Positions 1 to 8,898 of a DNA stretch of 64,000 nucleotides are shown one piece after another. A model generated the notes under the pieces. The model was not told the DNA's origin and searched no databases. It was given only the letters and a program-made list of their open reading frames with translations. The stretch is from Flavobacterium sp. 270 (GTDB lineage Bacteria; Bacteroidota; Bacteroidia; Flavobacteriales; Flavobacteriaceae): positions 496,001 through 560,000 of the forward strand of contig NZ_SODM01000001.1 in assembly GCF_004368785.1 (NCBI RefSeq), in the 5' to 3' direction. Each line of letters opens with the position of its first letter. Position 1 is the stretch's first letter. The position numbers and the translations under genes were made by a program.

Positions 1-434
1 GAAAAGAAGATATCATGGCATCGTATCTTAAAATTCTTTTGATCCGTATCAGCAACTTTCAGCGTACTGTGGCTTTGCCTTCGCCTCACGCTAACAAAAA
101 TGATTATCTGCTTTTTCAGCAGTTTCTAGACCTTCTCGAAAAAGAGTACACTGTTTATCGCGATGTACTTTATTACGCGGATAAACTGCACATTACAACC
201 CGAAAACTGGCTTCTATATGCCGGGAATATAATAGCCGTAATCCTAAAAGCCTTATTGAAGACCGCGCTTTAATTTCGGCCAAACGACAACTTCAGTTCG
301 ACCCAACGAGCATAAAGGAAATTGCAGCTGCACTCAATTTTTCTGATCAATTTCAATTCAGTAAATTTTTTAAAAAGCTTACCGGAATTTCTCCTGTAGA
401 ATATCGAGTTCAGTTTACAAAAACGGACATATAA
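1..434 (+). CDS. AraC-family transcriptional regulator, C-terminal part (5' end outside window)
   Basis: The frame is open to the window edge (K-E-D-I before the first Met), so this is the C-terminal ~143 residues of a longer protein. The last ~100 residues form the two helix-turn-helix AraC/XylS DNA-binding domain, with the typical second-HTH pattern IKEIAAALNFSDQFQFSKFF followed by KLTGISPVEYR. The same layout, including a preceding MA(S/A)YLKI segment, occurs in the complete AraC protein at 48037-48894, so the two are paralogues and the missing part is probably a cupin-like sensor domain. The effector is unknown. It lies upstream of the OsmC gene on the same strand, separated by 225 bp containing a dyad at 570-594. 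Confidence 0.85.
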   Translation, partial: KEDIMASYLKILLIRISNFQRTVALPSPHANKNDYLLFQQFLDLLEKEYTVYRDVLYYADKLHITTRKLASICREYNSRNPKSLIEDRALISAKRQLQFDPTSIKEIAAALNFSDQFQFSKFFKKLTGISPVEYRVQFTKTDI

Positions 435-569
435 AACTTCTTTTTTGACATGGCTCAACAGCCGAGATAGTGAGACCTTTACACTATTATTATTTCCTGC
501 TCATTTAGTTATTTAACACCGTACCTCTTTGTTCTTTTGTATGGAGATAATATTCTTTTCGATCGGCTG

Positions 570-594
570 TAACTGGTAAGAATAGAACCAGTTA
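570..594. promoter_or_regulatory. Inverted repeat upstream of the OsmC-like gene, possible operator
   Basis: Eight-base arms TAACTGGT and ACCAGTTA are a perfect match around a 9-bp spacer, 66 bp before the OsmC start. There is no T-run after it, so an operator is more likely than a terminator. The rest of 435-659 is AT-rich with no other recognisable feature. That this is a protein-binding site is inference. Confidence 0.35.
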
Positions 595-659
595 TAGCGG
601 TGAGATTAGAAAAAAACAAGACTCTTTTTGATTGTTTTTAATTACAAAATGTTGAAATA

Positions 660-1079
660 ATGGAAAACACTGCTATAAATTCTATGGACTGCGTATGCGC
701 AAGTATAGGGAAAGAAAAATACAAAATGCTGATTCAATCTGACGGTCATTCTGTACTTGCAGATGAATCGGTTACAAATGGCGGTAAAGATTTGGGAATG
801 ACGCCTCAGTCTTTTCTTTTGGCCTCTCTGGCAAGCTGTACGGTTTATCTTTTGAGGGCTTTTGCGGATAACCGAAACTGGCCTCTTGATGGCGCCGAAG
901 TTAGGGTTATAATGACAAAAGGCAAAAGCCATAATGCCATTAGTATGAAAAAAGAAATTGCACTTCACGGTGCTCTTTCTAAAGAACAAAAGAAACGCTT
1001 ACTTCAGGCCGCATCAGAATCTACAGTTCATAACCTTCTTACGGGCGATATTTTTATCAGTACCGAATTATCAGATTAA
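660..1079 (+). CDS. OsmC family protein (peroxiredoxin-like) lacking the second cysteine
   Basis: A 139-residue protein with the OsmC/YhfA pattern: MTPQSFLLASLASCTVYLLR around residues 47-66, carrying the first redox cysteine (C60), and a second conserved block ASESTVHNLL near residue 118. In most OsmC proteins the second block reads C-P-V-H. Here Ser-Thr stands at the Cys-Pro position (S121), so the usual two-cysteine thiol-peroxidase chemistry should be impaired or altered. The ATG at 660 gives the normal family length. It lies 61 bp upstream of sucA on the same strand and could be co-transcribed with it. The two-Cys paralogue (Ohr) is at 58721-59131. Confidence 0.85.
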   Translation: MENTAINSMDCVCASIGKEKYKMLIQSDGHSVLADESVTNGGKDLGMTPQSFLLASLASCTVYLLRAFADNRNWPLDGAEVRVIMTKGKSHNAISMKKEIALHGALSKEQKKRLLQAASESTVHNLLTGDIFISTELSD

Positions 1080-1140
1080 ATATCAAGACACTAACACTGC
1101 TTTTGCAGTTACTTATAATACAATTAAAATTTACAATATC

Positions 1141-3879
1141 ATGAATAATCCAAATTATTTAAATAGAGAAAATGCAGATTATATCAATTATCTCTATGCC
1201 AAATACAGAGAAAATGAATCTACTGTAGAACCAGAATGGCAGCAATTTTTTCAGGGTTTTGACCTTGGAATTTCTATTAAACCTTATAAAAATGATCTCC
1301 CAAATACAGATCAGGACATTACTGCAAATCTTGCCAAAGAAATGAAGGTGAGTAATTTAATAAATTCTTATCGCAATCGCGGCCATTTATTTGCTAATAC
1401 CAACCCAGTACGGGAACGCAGACAGCATTTTCCGAATCTTTCTTTAAAAGAGTTTAGTTTAGAACCTGAAGATTTAGACGAACCGTTTCTTGCCGGAAGC
1501 GAAATTGGACTTCCGAATGCGAGTTTAGGCTCAATTATAGCGATGCTGGAACAAACGTATTGCCAGTCTATTGGTGTAGAATACAAATACATGCGTGATC
1601 CTGAAAAATTAAAATGGTTGCAGCAAAAAATGGAAACCAACAGGAATACGCCGGAATTTAGTATTGATGAAAAAAAGATCATTCTTACCAAATTAAATCA
1701 GGCGGTTGCTTTTGAAAATTTTCTTCATACAAAGTTTGTCGGACAAAAACGTTTTTCTCTGGAAGGAACAGAATCGCTTATTCCTGGTTTAGAATTTATG
1801 ATTCAAAAAGGTGTCGATCTTGGCGCAGAAGAATTTATAATTGGGATGGGACACCGCGGAAGATTAAATGTTTTGGCGAATACCATTCGTAAAAACTATA
1901 AAGAAATCTTTTCTGAATTTTTAGGAAAAAGCTACGACCCAAATGATCGTTATGCGGGCGACGTAAAATATCATCTTGGTTATACGAATGATGTTGAAAC
2001 TCTGAGCGGTAAAAAAGTACGCATAAACCTGAGTCCAAATCCTTCGCATCTGGAAACTGTTGCGCCCGTGGTACAAGGACAGGCACGCGCAAAAATTGAT
2101 AAACATTATAACGGAAAAGCGTCAAAAGTGGTTCCTATTACCATTCACGGTGATGCTGCGCTTGCAGGACAAGGCGTTGTTTATGAGCTTTTGCAAATGT
2201 CTAAATTAGAAGGATATCAAACCGGCGGTACCATACATATTGTCATTAATAATCAGGTTGGTTTTACCACAGATTACAAAGATGCACGTTCTAGTACGTA
2301 TTGTACTGACCTTGCCAAAATTGTTCTTGCTCCTGTTTTACACGTAAATGGAGATGATTCTGAAGCGGTTTCTTATGCTTTACAAATGGCTATGGAATAC
2401 AGACAGGTTTTTGGCGAAGATGTTTTTATTGACATTCTTTCTTATCGAAAATATGGACATAATGAAGGTGACGAACCTAAATTTACACAACCTCAGTTGT
2501 ACAATGCAATTGACATTCATCCAAATCCAAAAGAAGTTTATTATAGAAAATTAATTGCTGAAGAAAGCATTACTCCAGAATTTGCTGTGGCAATAGAAAA
2601 TGATTTTAAAACCAAACTTGATAATCTTTTAGAAGAATCAAAAGCGCAGGAAGGCATTTCTGAACAAAGACCGGTTTTTATTGATGATTGGAAAGGAATG
2701 GAATTTGCTACTGAGGAAACGATCAGCGCAATTGCAGATACAACAGTTTCTGAGGATGAAATTCTTGAGATTACAGAAAAAATTTCAAAATTACCAGAAA
2801 ACGGAAAATTTCTTAAAAAAGTAGAAAGGCTATTTGATGGGAAAAGAAAAATGCTCGAAACCAAAACTTTTGACTGGGCTATGGGCGAACAGCTTGCATA
2901 TGGTTCTCTTTTGAAAGAAAATTTCAATGTTCGTATTACGGGTGAAGATGTGGAACGTGGTACTTTTTCGCACCGACATGCTGTTTTAAGTATGGAAGAT
3001 ACTGGTGAAGAATACATTCCGCTAAACGCTTTAGAAACAAATGCAAAATTCGAAATCTATAATTCACTGCTTTCTGAATATGCTGTTCTGGGTTTTGAAT
3101 ACGGATATGCGATGACAAATCCGCAGGCTTTGGTAATTTGGGAAGCGCAATTTGGTGATTTCGTAAATACAGCCCAAGTTATTATTGACCAATATATTGC
3201 GAGTGCAGAAACAAAATGGAAAGTGCCAAATGGTCTTGTACTTTTGCTTCCTCACGGTCATGAAGGTCAAGGTCCTGAACATACTTCTGCGCGTGTAGAA
3301 CGCTTTTTGGAGTTGAGTGCAGAGAATAATATTCAGGTTGTAAATTGTACAACACCGGCAAATTTCTTTCATGTATTGCGTCGTCAGCAACATCGTAATT
3401 TTAGAAAACCGCTTGTCATTTTTACTCCAAAAAGTTTACTTCGTCATCCTAAATGTGTTTCTGCTATTGAAGAATTTACAAAAGGGAATTTTATGGAATT
3501 AATTGATGATGAAGCTGTTGTTGCCAGCGAAGTTAAAAAAGTACTGCTTTGTACTGGAAAAATTTATTATGACTTACTAGAAAGACAAGAAGCAGATTCC
3601 CGAAAAGATATTGCCATAGTTCGTATCGAACAGCTTTATCCTACTCCTTTTGCAAAAATGGAAGAATTAATGCTTAAATACAGTAACGCAAAGGATTTTA
3701 TCTGGGTTCAGGAAGAACCGGAAAATATGGGTGCATGGCCTTTCTTATACCGCAAACTACGTAAAAGCAATTTGAATCTGGATGTAATTTCCCGTAAAGA
3801 AAGCAGCAGTACTGCCACAGGTTATGCAAAAATGCATGAAAAACAACAGCTGGCAATTATTGATGAGGCGTTTTCTTGA
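1141..3879 (+). CDS. sucA: 2-oxoglutarate dehydrogenase E1 component (thiamine-diphosphate-dependent)
   Basis: A 912-residue E1o subunit, which decarboxylates 2-oxoglutarate in the TCA cycle and passes the succinyl group to E2 lipoyl arms. It starts with the family N-terminal E2-binding segment (NADYINYLYAKYRENESTVEP). It has GHRGRLNVLAN with H238, HGDAALAGQGVVYE, the ThDP/Mg segment NGDDSEAV, YRKYGHNEGDEP, and the transketolase-like C-terminal half with FSHRHAVL and LPHGHEGQGPEHTSAR. The frame is open upstream to 958, but the ATG at 1141 is chosen because the family N-terminus begins there and the upstream part overlaps the OsmC gene. The E2 gene (sucB/odhB), often the next gene in relatives, is not found here; a repeat region follows instead. 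Confidence 0.95.
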   Translation: MNNPNYLNRENADYINYLYAKYRENESTVEPEWQQFFQGFDLGISIKPYKNDLPNTDQDITANLAKEMKVSNLINSYRNRGHLFANTNPVRERRQHFPNLSLKEFSLEPEDLDEPFLAGSEIGLPNASLGSIIAMLEQTYCQSIGVEYKYMRDPEKLKWLQQKMETNRNTPEFSIDEKKIILTKLNQAVAFENFLHTKFVGQKRFSLEGTESLIPGLEFMIQKGVDLGAEEFIIGMGHRGRLNVLANTIRKNYKEIFSEFLGKSYDPNDRYAGDVKYHLGYTNDVETLSGKKVRINLSPNPSHLETVAPVVQGQARAKIDKHYNGKASKVVPITIHGDAALAGQGVVYELLQMSKLEGYQTGGTIHIVINNQVGFTTDYKDARSSTYCTDLAKIVLAPVLHVNGDDSEAVSYALQMAMEYRQVFGEDVFIDILSYRKYGHNEGDEPKFTQPQLYNAIDIHPNPKEVYYRKLIAEESITPEFAVAIENDFKTKLDNLLEESKAQEGISEQRPVFIDDWKGMEFATEETISAIADTTVSEDEILEITEKISKLPENGKFLKKVERLFDGKRKMLETKTFDWAMGEQLAYGSLLKENFNVRITGEDVERGTFSHRHAVLSMEDTGEEYIPLNALETNAKFEIYNSLLSEYAVLGFEYGYAMTNPQALVIWEAQFGDFVNTAQVIIDQYIASAETKWKVPNGLVLLLPHGHEGQGPEHTSARVERFLELSAENNIQVVNCTTPANFFHVLRRQQHRNFRKPLVIFTPKSLLRHPKCVSAIEEFTKGNFMELIDDEAVVASEVKKVLLCTGKIYYDLLERQEADSRKDIAIVRIEQLYPTPFAKMEELMLKYSNAKDFIWVQEEPENMGAWPFLYRKLRKSNLNLDVISRKESSSTATGYAKMHEKQQLAIIDEAFS

Positions 3880-3890
3880 GAGGTTTTTTG

Positions 3891-3935
3891 TTTCAGGTTT
3901 CAGGTTTCAGGTTTCAGGTTTCAGGTTTCAGGTTT
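3891..3935. repeat. 7-bp tandem repeat (TTTCAGG)x6
   Basis: Six perfect copies of TTTCAGG plus TTT lie 12 bp after the sucA stop codon. It is a simple microsatellite outside coding sequence and likely variable in copy number between strains. Confidence 0.95.
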
Positions 3936-3975
3936 AAAGTTAGATTTTAGTTGTTATTGTTTGATTATATGTGTG

Positions 3976-4009
3976 AACCTTTGTCAAAGTTTAAACTTTG
4001 ACAAAGGTT
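3976..4009 (+). terminator. Perfect palindrome followed by T-run, probable terminator after sucA
   Basis: Two 17-bp perfect arms (core CTTTGTCAAAGTTT and its complement) run directly into a T-rich tract (TTTTTTT), as in an intrinsic terminator. The same palindrome core recurs at 14509-14540 and 52389-52421, so this is also a member of a dispersed repeat family. Confidence 0.7.
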
Positions 4010-4021
4010 TTTTTCGTTTTG

Positions 4022-4116
4022 TTTGTCATTTCGACTGAAAGGAGAAATCACAAACTAAACTCGACAATCTTTGACGACAAACTAGTGCGATTTCTCCTTT
4101 CAGTCGAAATGACAAA
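4022..4116. repeat. Dispersed inverted repeat with 28-bp perfect arms
   Basis: Arms at 4022-4049 and 4089-4116 are perfect reverse complements (core GTCATTTCGACTGAAAGG) around a 39-bp loop. It contains no ORF. It resembles non-coding inverted elements between genes in flavobacterial genomes. The transcript could fold into a long hairpin. Confidence 0.85.
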
Positions 4117-4187
4117 AAAAATAGCAAATTAAAAACAGATTTATTATAATTTTACATCTTATTAAACAACCTAACAACAATCAAAAA

Positions 4188-4700
4188 TTGGTCACGATAC
4201 AAAAATGTGAAGAAAATCATCTTGATTTATTACATCAAATTGCCATTCAATCTTATAATGATACGTATCAATATTTATGGCATGATGGCGGCACATCTTA
4301 CTTAAACAGGTTTTATAATAAAGAACTTTTTGAAAAAGAACTTACTGCTTCTGATGTATTCTACTTTTTAATTTATGAAGATGAAAAAGCCATAGGTTTC
4401 TTTAAACTGATGGAAGCTGCAGTTGAATCTTATCCAAAATCAGATTGCATGGAATTGGATAAATTGTACCTTTTAAAGGGGCATACAGGAAAAGGAATTG
4501 GAAAGATGGTAATGAACTTTTCAATTGATTTTACACAAGAAAAACAACGTTCTGTTTTATGGCTTATGGTTATGGAAAGCAGTGCTGCAAGAGCTTTATA
4601 CGAGAAGTCAGGTTTTGTTGAAATCAAAAGAAATAAACTTGATTATCCCAATATAGTCGAAGAACACAGCATGATACTTACGATGATAAAAAAGATATAA
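4188..4700 (+). CDS. GNAT family N-acetyltransferase
   Basis: 170 residues with the GNAT fold. Strand beta4 and the acetyl-CoA loop are seen as MELDKLYLLKGHTGKGIGKM (Q/RxxGxG/A-type motif around residues 85-104), followed by the SSAARALYEKSGFVEI block near the C-terminus. The acceptor substrate cannot be told. The start is a TTG at 4188, since there is no in-frame ATG near the N-terminus and the next one would remove the first strand. Monocistronic, between two repeat-rich spacers. Confidence 0.85.
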   Translation: MVTIQKCEENHLDLLHQIAIQSYNDTYQYLWHDGGTSYLNRFYNKELFEKELTASDVFYFLIYEDEKAIGFFKLMEAAVESYPKSDCMELDKLYLLKGHTGKGIGKMVMNFSIDFTQEKQRSVLWLMVMESSAARALYEKSGFVEIKRNKLDYPNIVEEHSMILTMIKKI

Positions 4701-4764
4701 ATAAATCGTTGGTTGGTTTAATTTATAAATTAAACGCTGATGAAACAGATTTGCTACCGCAAAA

Positions 4765-4819
4765 ACGCGGATTTAAACGGATTTTTTTAGATTTATAAAA
4801 AATCCGTTTAAATCCGCGT
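4765..4819. repeat. Inverted repeat between convergent genes (CGCGGATTTAAACGG arms)
   Basis: Arms near 4765-4786 and 4798-4819 match as reverse complements (AATCCGTTTAAATCCGCG). It lies between the GNAT and MFS genes, which converge, so the hairpin may end transcription in both directions. Related CAGATTTAAA-type repeats are at 60445-60770. Confidence 0.75.
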
Positions 4820-4902
4820 CAAAATATATTTTTTGAATTACATCCAATTAAAAAATATACTTTTAGTTTATAATGATTTCACTAAAAGTATATTCATAAA
4901 AA

Positions 4903-4924
4903 AAGAGCGCTTATAAGCGCTCTT
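4903..4924 (-). terminator. Intrinsic terminator overlapping the MFS stop codon
   Basis: A perfect 22-bp palindrome (half AAGAGCGCTTA) is followed, on the minus strand, by seven T. The stop codon of the MFS gene at 4911-4913 lies inside the stem. Confidence 0.85.
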
Positions 4925-6146
4925 CTTGTTTGGAACTATTAACTGTAATTAAATTTTCTGTTTTAATATTCTTTCTACTCAGATATTCTGATATTAAGAC
5001 GACAAACAAAGCGCCACCTCCCCAGAGGAGCATCTGAATTGTCGAAAGTCCCCAGCCTCCGAGTTTCCAGCTTAGTAATCCAAAAAAAGTTCCTATTGCG
5101 CCACCTATAAAATAGCTGGTCATATAAACGGTATTGAGCCTATTGTGTATTTCTTTTGGAAGACTGTAAACTCTTGCAAAATTGGTAATTTGTGTAGCTT
5201 GTACGCCAATATCGAGCAGTAATATGCTAACTGCTAATACAATTACAGAATCTCTTATTACTCTGATCATTACAATACTTACGATAATTAATCCGACAGT
5301 TAATAATAAGGATTTAAAAGAACTTCCTTTGTCTGCCAATTTTCCGAAATATGGAGCGATTAATGCGCCTGCAATGGCAACCAAACCGTAAAGACCGATA
5401 GTTCCTGAGTCATATTTAAACGGTGCGCCGCTTAGATAAAAAGTAAGCGTTGTCCAAAACGAACAAAAAATTCCGAAAGTAAAAGCACCTAATATTGCAG
5501 TTTGTCTTAATATTGAAAATTTAGGAATCAGCGAAAGCGTTGATTTTATTAAGGAGAAATAATTTCCTTTGAAGGTTGATTTTATATCGGGAAGGAATAA
5601 TTTTAAAATGATAATCGCAAAGAATACCAATCCGGCAGAAAGAATAAAAACATATCTCCATCCTAACAAAGAACCTATTAGACCGCTAATAACACGTGAA
5701 CCTAAAATTCCGACCAGGATTCCTCCAAATACTTTTCCGACTGTTTTTCCTCTGTCTTTGTCTTCGCTGACAATTGCTGCCATTGGAAGAATAATTTGTG
5801 CCGGCGTTGAACAGACTCCGATTAAGAAACTCAGCACGCAAAGCATCGTATAAGAAGTACTTACAGACATTAGCAATAATGCTATACAAAGTAAGCCGCA
5901 AAGAATAAGTGTTAGATTTTTTCTTCGAAGTTTATCTCCGAGAGGCAATAGGAAAAACATTCCTAAACCATATCCGAGCTGTGCGAGCATGTACACTTTT
6001 CCTATTTTTTCGTCGGTTACATGAGTCGCTTCTGCCATATCTTTTAGAATGGGCTGTGTGTAATGAACGTTGGCAATCAAAATTCCTGCGGCAATAGCCA
6101 TTACAGGAATTACTATTTTCTTATTTATTTCTGGTTTTGTTTCCAT
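4911..6146 (-). CDS. MFS transporter (DHA1/AraJ-like exporter)
   Basis: 411 residues with 12 predicted hydrophobic segments. The MFS motif A region is seen as LGMFFLLPLGDKLRRKNL after the second helix, and a central loop (DIKSTFKGNYFS) separates the two halves. The N-terminal helix pattern IANVHYTQPILKDMA is typical of the AraJ/YbcL-like drug or sugar efflux group. The substrate is unknown. The terminator overlaps the stop codon. It stands alone on the minus strand. Confidence 0.85.
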   Translation of the reverse strand: METKPEINKKIVIPVMAIAAGILIANVHYTQPILKDMAEATHVTDEKIGKVYMLAQLGYGLGMFFLLPLGDKLRRKNLTLILCGLLCIALLLMSVSTSYTMLCVLSFLIGVCSTPAQIILPMAAIVSEDKDRGKTVGKVFGGILVGILGSRVISGLIGSLLGWRYVFILSAGLVFFAIIILKLFLPDIKSTFKGNYFSLIKSTLSLIPKFSILRQTAILGAFTFGIFCSFWTTLTFYLSGAPFKYDSGTIGLYGLVAIAGALIAPYFGKLADKGSSFKSLLLTVGLIIVSIVMIRVIRDSVIVLAVSILLLDIGVQATQITNFARVYSLPKEIHNRLNTVYMTSYFIGGAIGTFFGLLSWKLGGWGLSTIQMLLWGGGALFVVLISEYLSRKNIKTENLITVNSSKQEERL

Positions 6147-6239
6147 TAGATTTTAAAATTAGTTGCACTATAAAAGCTAGTATTTAACTAACACAAATTT
6201 ACGGCTGCAGCTATCTACTGGAAATGTCAATAAAGGAGA

Positions 6240-6426
6240 ATGATATGTTTGTTTTTACAACGGAAAATTAAATTCCAATTTTTAAAATTCCAAAGGTTTC
6301 AATGTCAATATCAATTGCAAAATTCAATATCAATTACAATATCAAATTTCTAAACTCCAAAATCTATATTCTATGCTCTATATTCTAAAATCTAAAATCA
6401 ACAATCTAAAATCAACAATCTAAAAT
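6240..6426. repeat. Low-complexity AT-rich repeats upstream of MFS / downstream of mpg
   Basis: Degenerate tandem units such as AATATCAATT and ATCTAAAATCAACA fill the spacer (6147-6426) between the MFS start and the end of the DNA glycosylase gene. The AATCTAAAATCAACA unit recurs at 53403-53433 and, inverted, at 59140-59185. No gene is seen. Confidence 0.7.
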
Positions 6427-7032
6427 CTAAAATTTACTCGGCTTACTCACATATTTATTTCCTTTTACAAAAAAGCGCCACGGAAGAAGGGCATGTTCTT
6501 CCGCGTAAGCGATACCTACACGGGGAACTTCGGCTATGTCTTCTGGGTTGTATCGAATGCCTTCATCTTCAATCCAGATTTCTTCGCCGTCCAGATCTTT
6601 TTTATTGAATGAAAGTCCGATTCCTAAAGCTTTTGCGGCAGAACCCGGACCAGACGAAATTGCGGGTTTGGTTATGGGCATATTTCTTCTGCGTTCTATG
6701 GTTTCTTTTCCAATTAATGGTTCAACAGCTCTTATTAATATGGCGTGTGGTTCGTTTTCTACAGAAGTTACCACGTTAAACATACTGTGGATTCCATAAC
6801 ACAAATAAACATACGAAACACCGCCCTGACTGTACATTACTTCAGTTCGATTAGTTCTGCGGTCGCCGTATGCGTGAGAAGCTTTATCGATAACACCAAA
6901 ATAAGCTTCGGTTTCTACAATAATTCCGGCAGTGATTTCGCCTTTTACTTCGGTATAAAGCACTTTTCCTAAGAGATCTTTGGCTAAAAAAAGGACATCT
7001 TGATTGAGGTAATAAGATAATGGTAATTTCAA
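6427..7032 (-). CDS. mpg: 3-methyladenine DNA glycosylase (AAG/MPG family)
   Basis: 201 residues, the usual length of bacterial AAG proteins. It removes alkylated purines (3-methyladenine, hypoxanthine) in base excision repair. Active-site landmarks are present: VETEAY with the catalytic glutamate E42 and intercalating-loop tyrosine Y44, SHAYGDRRT with H53, YVYLCYG, LIRAVEP, and the GPG motif in SSGPGSAAKALGI. The ATG at 7032 (MKLPLSYY) is the natural start. There is no operon partner; the GH43 gene upstream on the same strand ends 84 bp away. Confidence 0.95.
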   Translation of the reverse strand: MKLPLSYYLNQDVLFLAKDLLGKVLYTEVKGEITAGIIVETEAYFGVIDKASHAYGDRRTNRTEVMYSQGGVSYVYLCYGIHSMFNVVTSVENEPHAILIRAVEPLIGKETIERRRNMPITKPAISSGPGSAAKALGIGLSFNKKDLDGEEIWIEDEGIRYNPEDIAEVPRVGIAYAEEHALLPWRFFVKGNKYVSKPSKF

Positions 7033-7116
7033 ACGGACTTTATTTTAATTTTAATGATAAGGCTTCTTTCAAAATTAAAATAAATAATTTTAAATTCCAT
7101 TAGTTATAAAAGAATT

Positions 7117-8673
7117 TCAATCGACTCTGAACCAATCAAAATCTACATAACCTCCAACAGCTTTTGTCGTGTAATTAAAAAGGCAGAATTTATTTCCTGT
7201 AAAGATTTTCAAACTGAATTTCATTGTCAATTCTTCTCCAAAACGAATAAATTTTTTATTATCAAAACTGTATTCAAAAGTGGCTTTTTGGGTTGAATTT
7301 GACACACTGGTTCTCAAATATACAACAGAAGTTTTTATAGGAACTGTGGCGATAACTTTTCCGTTATTTACCATTATAATAGCTTTTTCTCTACCGTTTT
7401 GCTGTACTCCAATATAAGCGTACGGATCCTGAAACACGCATAAACCGGCAATATCACCATCTTTCATATTGTCGGTAATTACTTTTGTGACAGCATTTGT
7501 GGTACTATTTTGATCGTATTTTATAAAAGATCTTTGGGTTAAAGTATTTAAGGCACTTAAAAAATTAGGAGCTGTTTTTACTGTTTTAAGTCTTAAAAAT
7601 CCTTTTTTTACTTTTAATGACCATTTTTCATCATCAGGATTATGATTCCAGGCCCATTGCATGCCTAATTTTTCGGTATTAAATTCGTCTGAAACAGGAA
7701 GCGATTGTATCGGATACGTTTTTCCAACATTTGGCTTTTTATAAGTAGTAACTGCTTTGCCGTCAATACCAGCAACTGGCCAGTTATCAACCCATTTTAC
7801 AGGCTGTAAAGATGGAACGCGTCCTAATGGACCAATATCAATAAATAACATTGTCCACCATTCTCCTGTCTGTGTCTGAACCAAAGCGCCTTGATGAATT
7901 CCAAAATTTACATTTTTTCGATCGGTTTCATTCAATACAATCTTTTGCTCATACGGCCCCCAAATATTTTTAGATCTTAAAGCAACCTGAAAACCATCTG
8001 CCCCGCCATAAGTGGAATATAAATAATAATAGCCATTTAATTTATATACATGAGAACCTTCTAATCCAGGTCTAAGATCTCCGGTATAAACCAATTTATC
8101 TTCTCCAACTGCTTTAAAATTAGTGTCTAGTTCGGTAATGTATATTTTATTATAACCATGAGCCACATAAATTTTACCGTCTTCATCAAAAAACAAACCA
8201 CAGTCATGAAAACCTCTATCCAGTCTTTTGATCTCCCATTCGCCTTCGGGATCTGTGGCTGTGCACAAAAATGCTCCTTCATTGAGGGTATTAAACATTA
8301 CATAAAATTTGTCTTCGTGATAATTTAATGTTCCTGCCCACTGACCGTGCGCATAACGATTACAACCATCGAGATTGTAACACGGGCTGTAATCCATTCT
8401 TTTTATAATATTGGTACAGTATTCCCAATTAACAAGGTCTTTGGATTTAAGTAATGGTACGCCGGGAAAAACAAACATAGTGGTAGAAAGCATGTAATAG
8501 GTATCGCCTACTCTTATTACATCTACATCTGGAAAATCAAACGGAATAACAGGATTTGTATAGGTTCCGTTTCCGTTATCACTATTAATATTTTGTGCCG
8601 ATAAAAAATTGAAGGCTGACAGTACTACTAAAAGACATAGTGCCAGTTTATTTTTGTTTTTTATTGAATGCAT
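7117..8673 (-). CDS. Glycoside hydrolase family 43 (subfamily 12-like) arabinofuranosidase/xylosidase
   Basis: 518 residues with a signal peptide (cleavage near LSAQ at residue 27). The N-terminal five-bladed propeller starts at FPDVDVIRVGDTYYM, where the catalytic base Asp49/51 lies, and has the acid in GLEGSHVYKL. A C-terminal beta-sandwich (from about residue 330, SDEFNTEKLGMQWAWNHNP) is the accessory domain usual in this subfamily. It probably releases arabinose or xylose side groups in the periplasm. It follows susD by 225 bp, with a terminator-like hairpin between, so its expression may be lower than that of susCD. Confidence 0.85.
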   Translation of the reverse strand: MHSIKNKNKLALCLLVVLSAFNFLSAQNINSDNGNGTYTNPVIPFDFPDVDVIRVGDTYYMLSTTMFVFPGVPLLKSKDLVNWEYCTNIIKRMDYSPCYNLDGCNRYAHGQWAGTLNYHEDKFYVMFNTLNEGAFLCTATDPEGEWEIKRLDRGFHDCGLFFDEDGKIYVAHGYNKIYITELDTNFKAVGEDKLVYTGDLRPGLEGSHVYKLNGYYYLYSTYGGADGFQVALRSKNIWGPYEQKIVLNETDRKNVNFGIHQGALVQTQTGEWWTMLFIDIGPLGRVPSLQPVKWVDNWPVAGIDGKAVTTYKKPNVGKTYPIQSLPVSDEFNTEKLGMQWAWNHNPDDEKWSLKVKKGFLRLKTVKTAPNFLSALNTLTQRSFIKYDQNSTTNAVTKVITDNMKDGDIAGLCVFQDPYAYIGVQQNGREKAIIMVNNGKVIATVPIKTSVVYLRTSVSNSTQKATFEYSFDNKKFIRFGEELTMKFSLKIFTGNKFCLFNYTTKAVGGYVDFDWFRVD

Positions 8674-8805
8674 AAATACTTATTTAAATTTTTAGAATAA
8701 TTAGATCTTTTGAAGGAAAGTTTTAGCCACGAATTCACGATTTTTTTTCCTATTGCCGATTTGTCTTTTAATATCGTAAAGTCTTGTCCTTCCTTTATTA
8801 AAAGC

Positions 8806-8838
8806 AAAAAGCCGAAAGTGACTAGCTTTCGACTTTTT
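8806..8838 (-). terminator. Hairpin with T-rich tail between susD and GH43
   Basis: Arms 8806-8818 and 8826-8838 pair with one mismatch (AAAAAGCCGAAAG). On the minus strand the hairpin ends in T-rich sequence, consistent with full or partial termination after susD. Confidence 0.65.
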
Positions 8839-8898
8839 GAACTAACTTAAAAAAAACCAACCATTCATTTTAAACAAATGTGTGCATTTTGAATATTT

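Noticed and set aside
958..1140. N-terminal extension of sucA to 958
   Set aside because: It overlaps the OsmC gene and lacks family similarity; the family N-terminus starts at 1141.
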